64,000 bases of DNA from an uncultured bacterium (GCA_949295325.1 CASFKG010000001.1:110779-174778), one strand, 5' to 3'. Positions 34,720-43,116 are shown, numbered from the stretch's first letter. The notes: generated by a model not told the origin, from the letters alone. A program made the numbers and translations.

Positions 34720-35116
34720 CTTGGTGGACCTCCGCCATTTTCCTCAATAGGGCCATTCCGCCCCTTCTCTCCTCCACGTCCAAAGGGGAAAGCAGTTCGC
34801 TTAAAATCCGGCGGACCTCGTTTCTCCTCGCGTTTAACTGGCTCAACCCGTTTTCCGTAAGACTTATCCCCTTGCCGGGATCGAGAACCACCATGCCTTC
34901 CTTCAAGGCCTTCTTGACCATCGCGGAAGTCCGGGGCCGGCTGACGCCCAATATCTTGGATATGCCGGCTTCGTTGATGCCGTCGTTGGATTCGACGGCC
35001 ATTAGGAAAGGCAGTTCTCCCCGAAGCGCCAGAGCAAGCAGCGCGCCCAGCCTTCTTAGCAACGCGCCGCCTGTTTTCCCGTATAGGAAGCCCGTAAGGT
35101 TTTCGAAGTCTTTCAC
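34712..35116 (-). CDS. MarR-type transcriptional regulator
   Basis: 134 residues from GTG at 35116. A longer frame to 35209 exists, but the promoter and a palindrome lie inside that extension. An N-terminal helix for dimerisation (FENLTGFLYGKTGG region) precedes a winged helix at about 50-110, where INEAGISKILGVSRPRTSAMV is the recognition helix-turn-helix. C-terminal helices complete the dimer interface. It probably represses its own operon with the overlapping ABC exporter by binding GTTAACCCCGTTAAC just upstream. The ligand is unknown. Confidence 0.82.
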   Translation of the reverse strand: MKDFENLTGFLYGKTGGALLRRLGALLALALRGELPFLMAVESNDGINEAGISKILGVSRPRTSAMVKKALKEGMVVLDPGKGISLTENGLSQLNARRNEVRRILSELLSPLDVEERRGGMALLRKMAEVHQDA

Positions 35117-35123
35117 GGAGATA

Positions 35124-35152
35124 AAGTTAACCCCGTTAACACGCCCATTCAA
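35124..35152 (-). promoter_or_regulatory. Leaderless promoter of the marR-ABC operon
   Basis: Minus strand: TTGAAT (35147-35152), 17 nt, TAACTT (35124-35129), 7 nt, GTG at 35116. The palindrome occupies the spacer and overlaps the -10. Confidence 0.65.
35126..35140. promoter_or_regulatory. Palindromic operator candidate for the MarR-type regulator
   Basis: GTTAAC-CCC-GTTAAC, two 6-bp half sites in perfect inverted symmetry around a 3-bp centre. Placed between -35 and -10, as in classical MarR autorepression. Confidence 0.65.
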
Positions 35153-35233
35153 GAACGAAAAGGAAACTGCTTTAGAAGACAAAAGTTGCCAAGCCATTGG
35201 CAAGGACATCTTTTCATTTGGAGACTAAAGTTC

Positions 35234-35239
35234 TATTTA
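35234..35239 (+). promoter_or_regulatory. -10 candidate of the HTH gene
   Basis: TATTTA, 6 nt before ATG 35246, with TTTTCA (35211-35216) at 17 nt. Both boxes are weak. Confidence 0.35.
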
Positions 35240-35245
35240 TCGAAA

Positions 35246-35539
35246 ATGAACGATCAAGCAACAAGAACCATGAGATCGTCGCTAGGCCTGACGATCGAAG
35301 AATTCGCCCTACTCATGGGAGTAAGCGCGACTACGGTGAAAAACTGGGAAGCCGGCATAAGCGAACCCAGCCGCGAGAATGCCCTCAGGATGGTTGAAGT
35401 CGCCGTCGACGTCGCCTTTTGCAAAAACGGCGGAAAGTCGACGGATGACGTCATCTACCTGAAGGGCCTTTCCGAAATCTCGAAGGCAATCCTCCGCGCC
35501 ATCGAGGCGCTGTTAAGGCGGGCCGCCTTGCAAAAATAG
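35246..35539 (+). CDS. Small helix-turn-helix (XRE-like) DNA-binding protein
   Basis: 97 residues from ATG at 35246; an upstream in-frame ATG at 35186 would run through the marR upstream region and is rejected. The HTH is IEEFALLMGVSATTVKNWE, followed by AGISEPSRENALRMVE, like XRE and MqsA-type C-terminal HTH domains. The second half is helical and basic at the end. No toxin gene sits next to it. It is divergent from the marR-ABC operon and followed by a hairpin. The regulated target is unknown. Confidence 0.75.
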   Translation: MNDQATRTMRSSLGLTIEEFALLMGVSATTVKNWEAGISEPSRENALRMVEVAVDVAFCKNGGKSTDDVIYLKGLSEISKAILRAIEALLRRAALQK

Positions 35540-35554
35540 CAAGTCCGGCCTAGC

Positions 35555-35601
35555 GGGGCCGGCAGGAGGTGATGGGCGCATGTCCAGGCCGGCCCCTTTT
35601 T
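35555..35601 (+). terminator. Terminator-like hairpin with a Shine-Dalgarno sequence in its loop
   Basis: GGGGCCGGC (35555-35563) pairs with GCCGGCCCC (35588-35596), then TTTTT. The 24-nt loop contains AGGAGGTGAT (35564-35573), an extended complement of the 16S rRNA 3' end. It is the likely terminator of the HTH gene. The loop sequence and a 21-codon frame starting at ATG 35580 are unusual. Confidence 0.7.
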
Positions 35602-35645
35602 CCAATCATCGCCTTTGCCTTAAAGGCAAAAGGCTATTAGAATAG
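35580..35645 (+). CDS. Candidate 21-residue peptide inside the hairpin region
   Basis: ATG 35580 stands 10 nt after AGGAGG in the hairpin loop. The frame has 21 codons and ends at TAG 35643, overlapping the nifU-like promoter. The peptide is basic (Arg/Lys/His-rich). It may be translated as a leader peptide or be a by-product of the hairpin sequence. Confidence 0.2.
   Translation: MSRPAPFSNHRLCLKGKRLLE
35615..35643 (+). promoter_or_regulatory. Leaderless promoter of the NifU-like gene
   Basis: TTGCCT (35615-35620), 17 nt, TAGAAT (35638-35643), 7 nt, GTG at 35651. Confidence 0.7.
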
Positions 35646-35650
35646 CGGCC

Positions 35651-35971
35651 GTGCAGGAAAGTATCGAAACTCAGATCGAACGGGTCCTCGACAAGGTGAG
35701 GCCCTTCCTCAACAGGGACGGCGGGGACGTTACCCTGCTCGGATTCAAGGACGGTACCGCCTATCTGAAGATGAGCGGAGCCTGCGAAGGCTGCCTCTAT
35801 GCCGAAGCCGACATAACCGCCGGAGTCGAGATAATACTCGTCGACGAGGTGCCGGGAGTCACCAGGGTCGACGCTTCCGGAATCTTCCCCCCGAAGGAGG
35901 ATGGGAAGGAAGACCGGGCGGAAAGCAAGCAGGACACCGCCTATGAGCCCGGGGAAAAATCCGGGAACTGA
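35651..35971 (+). CDS. NifU-like iron-sulfur scaffold protein
   Basis: 106 residues, GTG start fixed by the promoter 7 nt upstream. RPFLNRDGGDVTLLGF and GACEGCLYAEADITAGVE are the NifU C-terminal domain motifs, with the CxxC pair (Cys-Glu-Gly-Cys) that holds a transient [4Fe-4S] cluster. The last 30 residues are charged and probably disordered. The cell needs clusters for MiaB and endonuclease III, both in this window. The gene stands alone, not in a suf or isc operon. Confidence 0.92.
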   Translation: MQESIETQIERVLDKVRPFLNRDGGDVTLLGFKDGTAYLKMSGACEGCLYAEADITAGVEIILVDEVPGVTRVDASGIFPPKEDGKEDRAESKQDTAYEPGEKSGN

Positions 35972-35975
35972 GACA

Positions 35976-36013
35976 TAAAAAAGCACCGGCCGCTCGTGCC
36001 GGTGCCTTTTTTT
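35976..36013. terminator. Bidirectional terminator between the NifU-like gene and the small membrane protein
   Basis: AAAAAA-GCACCGGC, 7-nt loop, GCCGGTGC-C-TTTTTTT. A runs on the left and T runs on the right let it serve both convergent genes. Confidence 0.9.
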
Positions 36014-36019
36014 CTTTCG

Positions 36020-36247
36020 CTACTTCGCAAGGACGAGATGCCCGAAGAGAAGGGTCCAGAAGAAGTCGACCCAGCCAAGGATAAGGCCGACGCCGAAAAT
36101 CACGATGATGGCCAGCAGGAGCCTGATGAGACCGGGCTTCTGGAAGAAGGCGCTCCAGCGGACGACGATTTCGACGATCCAGTTGATGGGCGGAATCAAC
36201 AACAGCAAGAGCTTGACGAGGCGGGATTGGCGGTTAAACCATTTCAT
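36020..36247 (-). CDS. Small two-helix membrane protein of unknown function
   Basis: 75 residues, ATG preceded by AAGGAG. A basic N terminus (MKWFNRQSRL) precedes membrane segments at about 10-30 and 42-68, giving a hairpin topology with a very short tail. It lies 40 nt after the fprA stop and shares a bidirectional terminator with the NifU-like gene. The family is not recognised; similar mini membrane proteins are common and uncharacterised. Confidence 0.7.
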   Translation of the reverse strand: MKWFNRQSRLVKLLLLLIPPINWIVEIVVRWSAFFQKPGLIRLLLAIIVIFGVGLILGWVDFFWTLLFGHLVLAK

Positions 36248-36287
36248 GTTTTTTTGTCTCCTTATGGAAGAATAATCGTTTCGGAAC

Positions 36288-37484
36288 TTACGAAAGTAAA
36301 GAGGAAATGTAGGCAGCCAGCGCTTTTTCCCCTTCTCCGTCCAAGGCGAAATTGATCCTTAGGCCGTCCTTGACCGCGAAATGCAGCTGCTTGAGTCGGC
36401 AGGTGAGATTCGGCACCGCTTCGCCCGACCAGCCGTAGTCGCCGAAGGCGCTGGCCTTCCTTCCCGTGCCGATGGTCGCCGGCACCGCGGAAAGGATGTC
36501 GTAGAAGAGCCCGATGGCATCGCCGCCGATGGTGGGCGATCCAAGCAAGGTCATCTCGCTGGTGAACAAGGCCCTGATGGCTTCTCCCCTTACCGTCCCG
36601 TAATTAAGGGCGTCCAGTTCCATGAGGACGACGTCCTTGCCGCCGGCTTTCAGCCCTTCGGCTATCCTATTGGCCAAATCGCGGGTATACCCGTAGGCGG
36701 AACCGTAGATGATGGTGACCTTGTCCTTGACGGCGCTCGGGAAGAACTTCTCCGGAAGGCGGAGGTATTCCCGGACCCTTTCCCCGATCCTCGTGTCGAT
36801 GACCGGCCCGTGCCCGGTAAGTATGAAATCCAAGTCGAGGGCCAAAACCCGATTGGCCGCGGCCTTGGCGAAAGCCGGGAAGGGGCCCATGATTTTCTCG
36901 TAGTAGTATTCGAACGCATCGCGATACCCTTCTTCGTCGGTCAGCTTGCTGAGCAATATGCCGTCGAAGGCATAGTGGCAGCCGAAGGCATCGCAGGAAA
37001 CCAGCGCCTTCTTTTCCTCGATGTAGGTGAACATGACGTCGGGCCAGTGGAGAAGCAGGCCGCTGACGAAGCGGAAGTGGTAACCGCCGAACTCGAAGGT
37101 TTCCCCGTCCTTGGCCACGTGCTTCTTGAAGTCGATCCTCACGATCTTCCCAAGGTTTATGAGGGCGCCTTGGCTCGCGACCACGGTTATATCCGGGTTT
37201 TTGCCTAGAAGCGCCTTTATCGCGCCGCTATGGTCGGGTTCGGTATGGGTGACGAAGACGTACTTGATGTCCTTAAATGGGCAAAGGGAGGAAATGTTCT
37301 CGAGATATTCCTCCTCGGTTTTTTCCTTGCTTCCCTCGAAGACGACCGCGCCGTCCTTGGTCTTGAGCAGATAGGAATTGTAGCTCGTGCCGTATTTGGT
37401 CAATATGGCAACGTCGAAGACCTTCAGGGCATGGTCGACCACGCCGACGTAGTAAAGGTCCTTGGTTAATTCTTTGACTTTCAT
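36288..37484 (-). CDS. fprA: FprA-type flavodiiron protein
   Basis: 398 residues from ATG at 37484 with GAGGA upstream. The metallo-beta-lactamase-like diiron domain (about 1-250) has the THTEPDHSGAI motif, whose His, Glu, Asp and His bind iron, plus later ligand regions around LHWPD and DAFGCHYAF. The flavodoxin domain (about 255-398) begins TIIYGSAYGYTRDLAN. Flavodiiron proteins reduce O2 to water or NO to N2O without releasing radicals, protecting anaerobes. No rubredoxin gene is visible here, so the electron donor is unknown. Downstream of cysQ in a probable operon. Confidence 0.94.
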   Translation of the reverse strand: MKVKELTKDLYYVGVVDHALKVFDVAILTKYGTSYNSYLLKTKDGAVVFEGSKEKTEEEYLENISSLCPFKDIKYVFVTHTEPDHSGAIKALLGKNPDITVVASQGALINLGKIVRIDFKKHVAKDGETFEFGGYHFRFVSGLLLHWPDVMFTYIEEKKALVSCDAFGCHYAFDGILLSKLTDEEGYRDAFEYYYEKIMGPFPAFAKAAANRVLALDLDFILTGHGPVIDTRIGERVREYLRLPEKFFPSAVKDKVTIIYGSAYGYTRDLANRIAEGLKAGGKDVVLMELDALNYGTVRGEAIRALFTSEMTLLGSPTIGGDAIGLFYDILSAVPATIGTGRKASAFGDYGWSGEAVPNLTCRLKQLHFAVKDGLRINFALDGEGEKALAAYISSLLS

Positions 37485-37492
37485 GGTATTCC

Positions 37493-38272
37493 TCACAGGA
37501 GTATGTTTTCGGGGCAATTGGCCAAGATGTACCCCTTGCGGTTATAGACGTCCTCCCGGTTGTAGGTAAAAGGAGTGAGGTCCGTCTGGAGGACGATGCC
37601 GCCGGCCTCCCGAAGAATCAGATCGCCGGGGGCGACGTCCCATTCCTTGGTACCGCCCGAAAGGCGGTAGCTGATTTCGGCCTGGCCTTCCGCGATCGCG
37701 CAGAATTTGGCGCTCGCGCCCATGGGCGCCTGGTAGGAAATCCGGTCGGAATGTTTCCTGATCATGGCCTTTTCGGCCGGCATGAAATGGGTTCTCGAGG
37801 TCAAGACGGTCAGCCTGTCCTTCTTGGAGTTGACCCGGATGAGGGAAATCTTGCCGTCTTTGTCCTTGCGGTAGCTCCCCTCCCCCTTGACTGCATAGTA
37901 AAGCAAATCCAAGGTAGGCAAATAGATTACGCCGACCACGATCTCGTGGTCGTGGCAAAGGGCGATGTTGATGGAGAACTCCCCGTCCTTGGAGACGAAG
38001 TCGCTCGTCCCGTCTAACGGGTCGATTATCCAGATGTCTTCTTTCTTGAGACGTTTCTTGTCGTCGTTGCTTTCTTCGGTCAAGAAGCCGTAGCGCGGAG
38101 TGGCTTTGGACAGCATTTCCCTGATTATCGCATCCGACCTCTTGTCGGCCTCGGTAACCGGGGAATCGTCATCCTTGGTCTCGATCGAGAAGTCGGTCGA
38201 ATAGACTTCCATTACCGCCTTGGAAGCGGCCAAGGCCGCGTCGATCGCGGCCTTGAGCTCCAATTCGTACAC
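37493..38272 (-). CDS. cysQ: CysQ / inositol monophosphatase family phosphatase
   Basis: 259 residues from GTG at 38272, just after the fba stop. The longer open frame upstream reads through fba in another frame and is rejected. WIIDPLDGTSDFVS is the metal-binding DPxDGT motif, and WDVAPGDLILREAGG is the second family signature. These enzymes hydrolyse 3'-phosphoadenosine 5'-phosphate or inositol monophosphate; CysQ is favoured from overall form but not proved. It lies in the operon fba-cysQ-fprA. Confidence 0.85.
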   Translation of the reverse strand: MYELELKAAIDAALAASKAVMEVYSTDFSIETKDDDSPVTEADKRSDAIIREMLSKATPRYGFLTEESNDDKKRLKKEDIWIIDPLDGTSDFVSKDGEFSINIALCHDHEIVVGVIYLPTLDLLYYAVKGEGSYRKDKDGKISLIRVNSKKDRLTVLTSRTHFMPAEKAMIRKHSDRISYQAPMGASAKFCAIAEGQAEISYRLSGGTKEWDVAPGDLILREAGGIVLQTDLTPFTYNREDVYNRKGYILANCPENILL

Positions 38273-38274
38273 GA

Positions 38275-39135
38275 TTACTTGTCGGCCTTTCCGACGCAGC
38301 CGAAGACCTCGCAGTGCTCGCGCATGGTCTGCTTGATGCCTTCCTTGCCCGGCCCGATGATCTTGCGGGGGTCGTAGACGGCGCTGTCCTTGGCGATGAC
38401 TTCGCGGACGATGCGGGCCCAGTACTGCTGGCATTCGGTGTTGACGTTGATCTTGCAGGTACCCCGGTCGATGGCCTTGCGCAGCTGTTCGTTGGGGATG
38501 CCGGAACCGCCGTGGAGGACGAGCGGGATCTTGACCAACTGGTGGATTTCTTCCATCTGGTCGAAACCGAGTTTGGGCTCGCCGTGGTAGGGTCCGTGGA
38601 CGGAGCCGAGGGCCGGGGCGAGGCAATCGATGCCGGTTTCCTTGACCATCTTCACGCATTCCTGCGGATCGGCATACATGGATTCGGCGACGACGTCGTC
38701 TTCCTGGCCGCCGACCTTGCCTAGTTCGGCTTCGACGCTCACGCCGCGGGCGTGGGCATATTCGACGACCTTCTTGACCATCGCGATGTTCTCGTCGAGC
38801 GGATGCTTGCTGCCGTCGATCATGACGGAAGTAAAGCCGGCATCAATGGCGGCCTTACAGGATTCGAAGCTGCTGCCGTGGTCGACATGGAGGGCGACCG
38901 GCACGTCGACGTGCTTGTCTTCGATGTAGCCCTTGACCATGCCGACGACGGTATGCCATCCGCCCATGTAGCGCATGGCGCCTTCGCTGACGCCCAATAT
39001 GACCGGGGTCCTGAGGGCCATGGCCTCGTCGAGGATCGCGCCGACCCATTCGACGTTGTTGATGTTGAACTGCCCGACAGCGTAATGCTCCTTCTGGGCC
39101 TTAAGGAGCATGTTTACCATGTTTTCCAATGCCAT
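38275..39135 (-). CDS. fba: Class II fructose-1,6-bisphosphate aldolase
   Basis: 286 residues. Cleaves fructose-1,6-bisphosphate to DHAP and glyceraldehyde-3-P. Class II zinc ligands are seen in LHVDHGSS (first His pair), [16 protein letters not shown], and VLHGGSGIP, followed by the DHAP-binding INVNTECQ. The length and motifs match the Firmicutes class IIA/B FbaA type. The ATG has AGGAGG 7 nt upstream. With pgi, PGM and mgsA, it places several glycolysis-related genes in the window. Confidence 0.97.
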   Translation of the reverse strand: MALENMVNMLLKAQKEHYAVGQFNINNVEWVGAILDEAMALRTPVILGVSEGAMRYMGGWHTVVGMVKGYIEDKHVDVPVALHVDHGSSFESCKAAIDAGFTSVMIDGSKHPLDENIAMVKKVVEYAHARGVSVEAELGKVGGQEDDVVAESMYADPQECVKMVKETGIDCLAPALGSVHGPYHGEPKLGFDQMEEIHQLVKIPLVLHGGSGIPNEQLRKAIDRGTCKINVNTECQQYWARIVREVIAKDSAVYDPRKIIGPGKEGIKQTMREHCEVFGCVGKADK

Positions 39136-39183
39136 GATTTTTCCTCCTATTGGTAATATGGTTGTATCAAAGGCGTTTGCCTA

Positions 39184-39615
39184 TTAGTACCCTTCGCTTT
39201 CGCTGCCCGAAGAATCGGAGTCGGCGTCGGAACCGCCGTCGCCCTCCTCGTCCTCGAGATCCGGAGTGAGGTCGCCTTCTTCCTTCTTTTCCTCGGCTTC
39301 CTCTTCCTTGTCGTCGTCCTTGGCTTCCTCGGAAGAATAGATGTCGTTGATGTCGATATGGACGGCGTCGAAGGTGTGGTTGCTCCTAAGGTCCCACTTC
39401 CCTTCCTTGGCCAGTTCGACGAAACGTCCGTCGAAGGTCAAATCGCTATAGAAGTGGCCGATCCTCGCGTCGCGCTCTTCCTTTTCCATTTGGAGGTTGG
39501 CCGCGACCTGGTCGTATAGTTCGGCGAAGGAAATCGGCCTTTCCCCGATGTCGAGGCTGTTTCTCGAAGAGAGGATGTCGTAGGCCTCGTCGATCATGCT
39601 TTTGTCTTTTTTCAT
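39184..39615 (-). CDS. rpoE: DNA-directed RNA polymerase delta subunit
   Basis: 143 residues. The N-terminal HARE-HTH domain (about 5-85) starts MIDEAYDILSSRNS, with FAELYDQV and FYSDLTFDGRF. The C terminus (about 90-143) is a Glu/Asp/Ser-rich acidic tail, the hallmark of delta. Delta raises RNA polymerase recycling and promoter selectivity and is confined to Firmicutes and Mollicutes relatives, which anchors the taxonomic call. The ATG follows GGAG. Confidence 0.95.
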   Translation of the reverse strand: MKKDKSMIDEAYDILSSRNSLDIGERPISFAELYDQVAANLQMEKEERDARIGHFYSDLTFDGRFVELAKEGKWDLRSNHTFDAVHIDINDIYSSEEAKDDDKEEEAEEKKEEGDLTPDLEDEEGDGGSDADSDSSGSESEGY

Positions 39616-39634
39616 ATATGCTCCTATCTGATGA

Positions 39635-41260
39635 TCACATTTTGTCAGGGGCGCTGACCCCCAATAGCCCCAAGGCCGTCTTCAGGACGATACCGACCGC
39701 CTTCATGAGGGCGAGCCTCGCGCCGCTGAGTTCCCTGTTTTCCCTGTCGATTATGCGGGTGGAGGCGTAATAGCCGTGGACAAGGGCGGCAAGGGTCTGG
39801 ACGTACCCGGCGACCTTGTGGGGGGCGCGGCTTTTAGCCGCACTTTCTATCATACTAGGGAAATCGGCCAAATGCTTCAGTATTGCCTTTTCGTCCTCGG
39901 TTTCCAGCCCCTCCCCGGAAGCAACCAGGGGGATGTCCTTCCCCAGGCCCAATAGCGAAGCGGTCCTCGCATGGGCGTACTGGGCGTAGTAGACCGGGTT
40001 GTCCTTGCTGCGGCTTTTGGCCAGATCGTAGTTGAAGTCGAGGTGGCTGCTTGCCGCCCGTTCCACGAAGAAGTAGCGGACCGCGTCGACGCCCACTTCG
40101 GAAACCAGTTCCCGGTGGGTGATGGCCTTCCCTGTCCTCTTGCTCATCTTGACCTCGACCCCGTTTTGGAAGGTCTTGACTATCTGGACGAGTTCGACTT
40201 CCAAGCTGTCCGCCTTGTAGCCTTTCATCATCAGGGCGGACTTCATGCGGTTGATGTAGCCGTGGTGGTCGGCCCCGAGGACGTCGACCAGCAGGTCATA
40301 GCCCCGCGCCATCTTGTCGTAGTGGTAGCAGATGTCGGGAAGGAAGTAGGTGTAGTTCCCGTCGGCCTTCACGATCGGGCGGTCCTTGTCGTCCAGGAAC
40401 CTCGTGGTGGCAAGATAGGTCGCCCCGTCCTTTTGGTAGGTGTAGGGCTTCAGGAATTCCAGCAGTTTGGGAATCGCATCCCCCTTCCGGATGTCCGATT
40501 CGTAGGAGAAGCGGTCGAAACGGACCCGGAAATCGTCGAGGTCCTTCTTTATCTTCCCCAGTTCCGAATCGATGCCGTAACGTATGAAGAAAGGCAAGGT
40601 TTCCTCGGCATCCTTGTGCAGGAATTCGTCGCCGTGCTCGTCTTTTATCCGTTTCGCGATGTCGATGAGGTCGACGCCGTGGTAGTCGTCCTCGCCTAGT
40701 TCCAGGGGATAGCCGTAGAGTTCCCGGTAACGGGCCATCAGGCTCAGGCCCAAATGCCTTACTTGGTTTCCGCAGTCATTGACGTAGTACTCGCGGGTAA
40801 CGTCGTACCCGGCTTTCTCATAGAGGTTGGCTATCGCGTCCCCGAGGGCCGCCCCCCTGGTGTGTCCGAGATGCAGGTCGCCGGTGGGGTTGGCGCTGAC
40901 GAATTCGACGTTCACCCTGAAGTGCTTGTCTTCGCCTTGGCCGAATCCTTCGCCTTTTTCGAGAATCTCGCCCACTATGTAGCCGAGGCTTCCTTCCTTG
41001 AGGAAGAAGTTTATGAACCCCGGGCCGGCCGCCTCGCACTTTTCGATGAGCGGATCCTCCATCGCCCCGATTATCTCCTTTGCGAAATCGATGGGCTTCT
41101 TGCCGAGTTTTTTGGCGTTTTTCAAAGCAAAATTGGTCGAATATTCCCCAAAACGCGGGTCGCGGGTATTTTCGATGACGACCTCTTCGGGGGAGGATTC
41201 GACCCCGAGTGCCTTCGCGGCCCTAAAGACCGCGGCTTTCAATAACTCCGTTTTTTCCAT
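39635..41260 (-). CDS. argS: Arginine-tRNA ligase
   Basis: 541 residues, class I synthetase. The N-terminal additional domain (about 1-100) is followed by NPTGDLHLGHTRGAALGDA with the HIGH-type motif. KMSKRTGKA is the KMSKS loop, complete here although many ArgRS lack the first Lys. The C-terminal DALR helical bundle follows, with the usual anticodon-binding Tyr region (YYASTRI). The ATG lies directly after the ispF stop, so the genes are co-transcribed: ychF-ispF-argS-rpoE. Confidence 0.96.
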   Translation of the reverse strand: MEKTELLKAAVFRAAKALGVESSPEEVVIENTRDPRFGEYSTNFALKNAKKLGKKPIDFAKEIIGAMEDPLIEKCEAAGPGFINFFLKEGSLGYIVGEILEKGEGFGQGEDKHFRVNVEFVSANPTGDLHLGHTRGAALGDAIANLYEKAGYDVTREYYVNDCGNQVRHLGLSLMARYRELYGYPLELGEDDYHGVDLIDIAKRIKDEHGDEFLHKDAEETLPFFIRYGIDSELGKIKKDLDDFRVRFDRFSYESDIRKGDAIPKLLEFLKPYTYQKDGATYLATTRFLDDKDRPIVKADGNYTYFLPDICYHYDKMARGYDLLVDVLGADHHGYINRMKSALMMKGYKADSLEVELVQIVKTFQNGVEVKMSKRTGKAITHRELVSEVGVDAVRYFFVERAASSHLDFNYDLAKSRSKDNPVYYAQYAHARTASLLGLGKDIPLVASGEGLETEDEKAILKHLADFPSMIESAAKSRAPHKVAGYVQTLAALVHGYYASTRIIDRENRELSGARLALMKAVGIVLKTALGLLGVSAPDKM

Positions 41261-41746
41261 TTACTCGCTTACCTCGCCTAACAATACGGCCACCGCCCTT
41301 ATGGCCTTCTTTTCGCCGACCGCATCCAAGCCCTCGTTGGTCATGGCCTTGATTGAAACCCGGCTTGGGCTCACACCGAGGACGGAGGCGATTTTTTCGC
41401 GCATCGCCACCACGTAGGGAGAAAGCCTCGGGGCTTCGGCCGAGATGGAGATGTCCACGTTATGGATGTCCGCGGACTTGATTCCGCTTACCTCCAGGCA
41501 CCTTTTGACGATGAGGCTCGAATCCATGTTCCTGGTCGCTTCGTCCCTGTCCGGGAAATATAGCCCGATATCGCCTTTCGCGGAGGCCCCTAGCAAGGCA
41601 TCGCCCAAGGCATGCAGCACCGCGTCCGCGTCGCTATGGCCCTCGAGTCCCATCTCGTAGGGTATTTCGATTCCCCCTAGGACAAGGCGCCGGCCCTTGG
41701 CCAGACGGTGTATGTCCTCGCCGTATCCGATGACCAGTTTCTTCAT
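41261..41746 (-). CDS. ispF: 2-C-methyl-D-erythritol 2,4-cyclodiphosphate synthase
   Basis: 161 residues from ATG at 41746, the family's normal size; the longer frame to 42139 is a shadow of ychF. Makes MEcPP in the MEP isoprenoid pathway. GYGEDIHRL supplies the zinc-binding Asp and His (usually GxGxDVHR), and LEGHSDADAVLHALGDALLG the third ligand and the CDP site. Ends with the conserved TNEGLDAVGEKKAI. The ATG overlaps the ychF stop (ATGA). Confidence 0.96.
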   Translation of the reverse strand: MKKLVIGYGEDIHRLAKGRRLVLGGIEIPYEMGLEGHSDADAVLHALGDALLGASAKGDIGLYFPDRDEATRNMDSSLIVKRCLEVSGIKSADIHNVDISISAEAPRLSPYVVAMREKIASVLGVSPSRVSIKAMTNEGLDAVGEKKAIRAVAVLLGEVSE

Positions 41747-42849
41747 ACGTTGAACCGGAAGAAGACGACGTCGCCGTCTTTCATCAGGTAGTCCTTCCCT
41801 TCGATGCGGAGGCGGCCCCTTTCCTTGATGGCTTCCTCGCTTCCCAGTTCCTTCAGGTCGTCGACCGAGAATATCTCGGCCTTGATGAAACCCTTCTGGA
41901 AATCGGTGTGGATGATGCCGGCGCATTCGGGGGCCCTCATGCCTTCCCTGAAGGTCCAGGCCCGGCATTCGTCCTTCCCGGCGGTGAAGAAGGTCCTGAG
42001 GCCGAGAAGGTCGTAGGCCGCCTTGGTCAGTCTCTCGAGCCCCGAGTGCCTTAGTCCAAGTCCCGCGAGGAACTCCTTCTTTTCCTCTTCCGGAAGCTGG
42101 CTTATTTCGTATTCGATTTCGCAGCTGATCGGTATGCATTCCGCCTCTTGGGAAGCGGCGATTTCCCTAACGGTGTTGTAATAGCCGCAGTGGTCGAGAT
42201 CGGCATAGTCGGAATCGCTGACGTTTGCGACGTAGAGTATCGGCTTGAGCGACAACAGGAAGAAATTCTTCTTCGCGTAGTCCCTCTGCTCGTCGTTCAA
42301 TGGGCAAAGCCGCGCGGATTTGCCTTCACCGAGGGTCTTTTCCAAGGCCTCCAATATCGGCATTTCGTAGACGGCGACCTTGTCCTTGCTTATCCTCGCC
42401 TTCACGGCTTGCTTCGCTATTTTGTTCTTGACGGTTTCGTAGTCCGCGAGCGCGAGTTCCAGATCGATGGTCTCGATATCGCGCTTGGGGTCGACGGAGT
42501 TTTCGACGTGGATTATTTCGCTAGAGTCGAAGCAGCGCACGACTTCCACGATCGCGTCGCATTCCCTTATCGCGGCAAGGAACTGGTTGCCCAGCCCCTC
42601 TCCGTGGCTGGCGCCCTTGACGAGACCGGCGATGTCGTAGAACTCGAATGTCGCGTTGATGGTTTTCAGCGGCGAATAAAGGCCGCTTAGGAAATCGAGC
42701 CTTTCGTCCGGGACCTTGACTATGCCCGTGTTGGGCTTGATGGTGGCGAAGGGGTAGTTGGCCGCCTCGACGTGGGAATTGGTAATGGCATTGAAGAGGG
42801 TCGACTTTCCCACGTTAGGAAGGCCGACGATACCGGCTTTTAGTGACAT
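41743..42849 (-). CDS. ychF: Redox-responsive ATPase/GTPase YchF
   Basis: 368 residues. Walker [14 protein letters not shown]2 region [11 protein letters not shown]3 [17 protein letters not shown] and the NVSDSD region where canonical GTPases have NKxD explain its ATP preference. The coiled-coil segment and C-terminal TGS-like domain (about 280-368) complete it. YchF binds ribosomes and influences stress responses and leaderless mRNA translation in E. coli. TATAAT lies 8 nt before the ATG, so its own mRNA may be almost leaderless. First gene of ychF-ispF-argS. Confidence 0.96.
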   Translation of the reverse strand: MSLKAGIVGLPNVGKSTLFNAITNSHVEAANYPFATIKPNTGIVKVPDERLDFLSGLYSPLKTINATFEFYDIAGLVKGASHGEGLGNQFLAAIRECDAIVEVVRCFDSSEIIHVENSVDPKRDIETIDLELALADYETVKNKIAKQAVKARISKDKVAVYEMPILEALEKTLGEGKSARLCPLNDEQRDYAKKNFFLLSLKPILYVANVSDSDYADLDHCGYYNTVREIAASQEAECIPISCEIEYEISQLPEEEKKEFLAGLGLRHSGLERLTKAAYDLLGLRTFFTAGKDECRAWTFREGMRAPECAGIIHTDFQKGFIKAEIFSVDDLKELGSEEAIKERGRLRIEGKDYLMKDGDVVFFRFNV

Positions 42850-42857
42850 GCGGCAAG

Positions 42858-42863
42858 ATTATA
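42858..42863 (-). promoter_or_regulatory. -10 box of ychF, near-leaderless
   Basis: Minus-strand TATAAT, 8 nt before the ATG. The -35 region would fall in the T tract of the cold-shock gene's terminator. Confidence 0.5.
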
Positions 42864-42880
42864 CTTTCTGGCGGTAAAAC

Positions 42881-42902
42881 AAAAAAGCCCCCGAAGGGGC
42901 TT
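42881..42902 (-). terminator. Terminator of the cold-shock gene
   Basis: Minus strand AAGCCCC, TTCG tetraloop, GGGGGCTT, then TTTTG. The T tract leads straight into the ychF promoter. Confidence 0.85.
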
Positions 42903-42915
42903 ATGCACAACCTGA

Positions 42916-43116
42916 TTAGCCGATCTTGGTGATGTTCTCGGCCCGCGGTCCGCGTTCGCTTTCCTTGACTTCGAATTCCACCTTCTCGCCGGGTTCGGCG
43001 GTCTTGTAGGAATCCATGTTCAGGGCCGAATAGTGGAAGAAGACATCCTGGCCTTCTTCCGTGCGGATGAAGCCGTAGCCTTTTTCGCGGTTGAACATCT
43101 TGACTGTTCCCTTCAT
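42916..43116 (-). CDS. csp: Cold-shock domain protein
   Basis: 66 residues, full-length CspA/CspB type. Five-stranded OB fold with RNP1 KGYGFIRTE and RNP2 VFFHYS, both intact aromatic RNA-binding motifs. Acts as an RNA chaperone. The ATG is preceded by AGGAAGG with a 10-nt gap, slightly long. TAATAT about 55 nt upstream is a possible -10. Its own terminator follows. Confidence 0.96.
   Translation of the reverse strand: MKGTVKMFNREKGYGFIRTEEGQDVFFHYSALNMDSYKTAEPGEKVEFEVKESERGPRAENITKIG

Noticed and set aside
37493..38659. Extended cysQ frame
   Set aside because: The upstream third reads fba in a different frame; the family starts at GTG 38272.
41261..42139. Extended ispF frame
   Set aside because: The N-terminal extension is a shifted reading of ychF; ATG 41746 overlaps the ychF stop as ATGA and gives the normal length.
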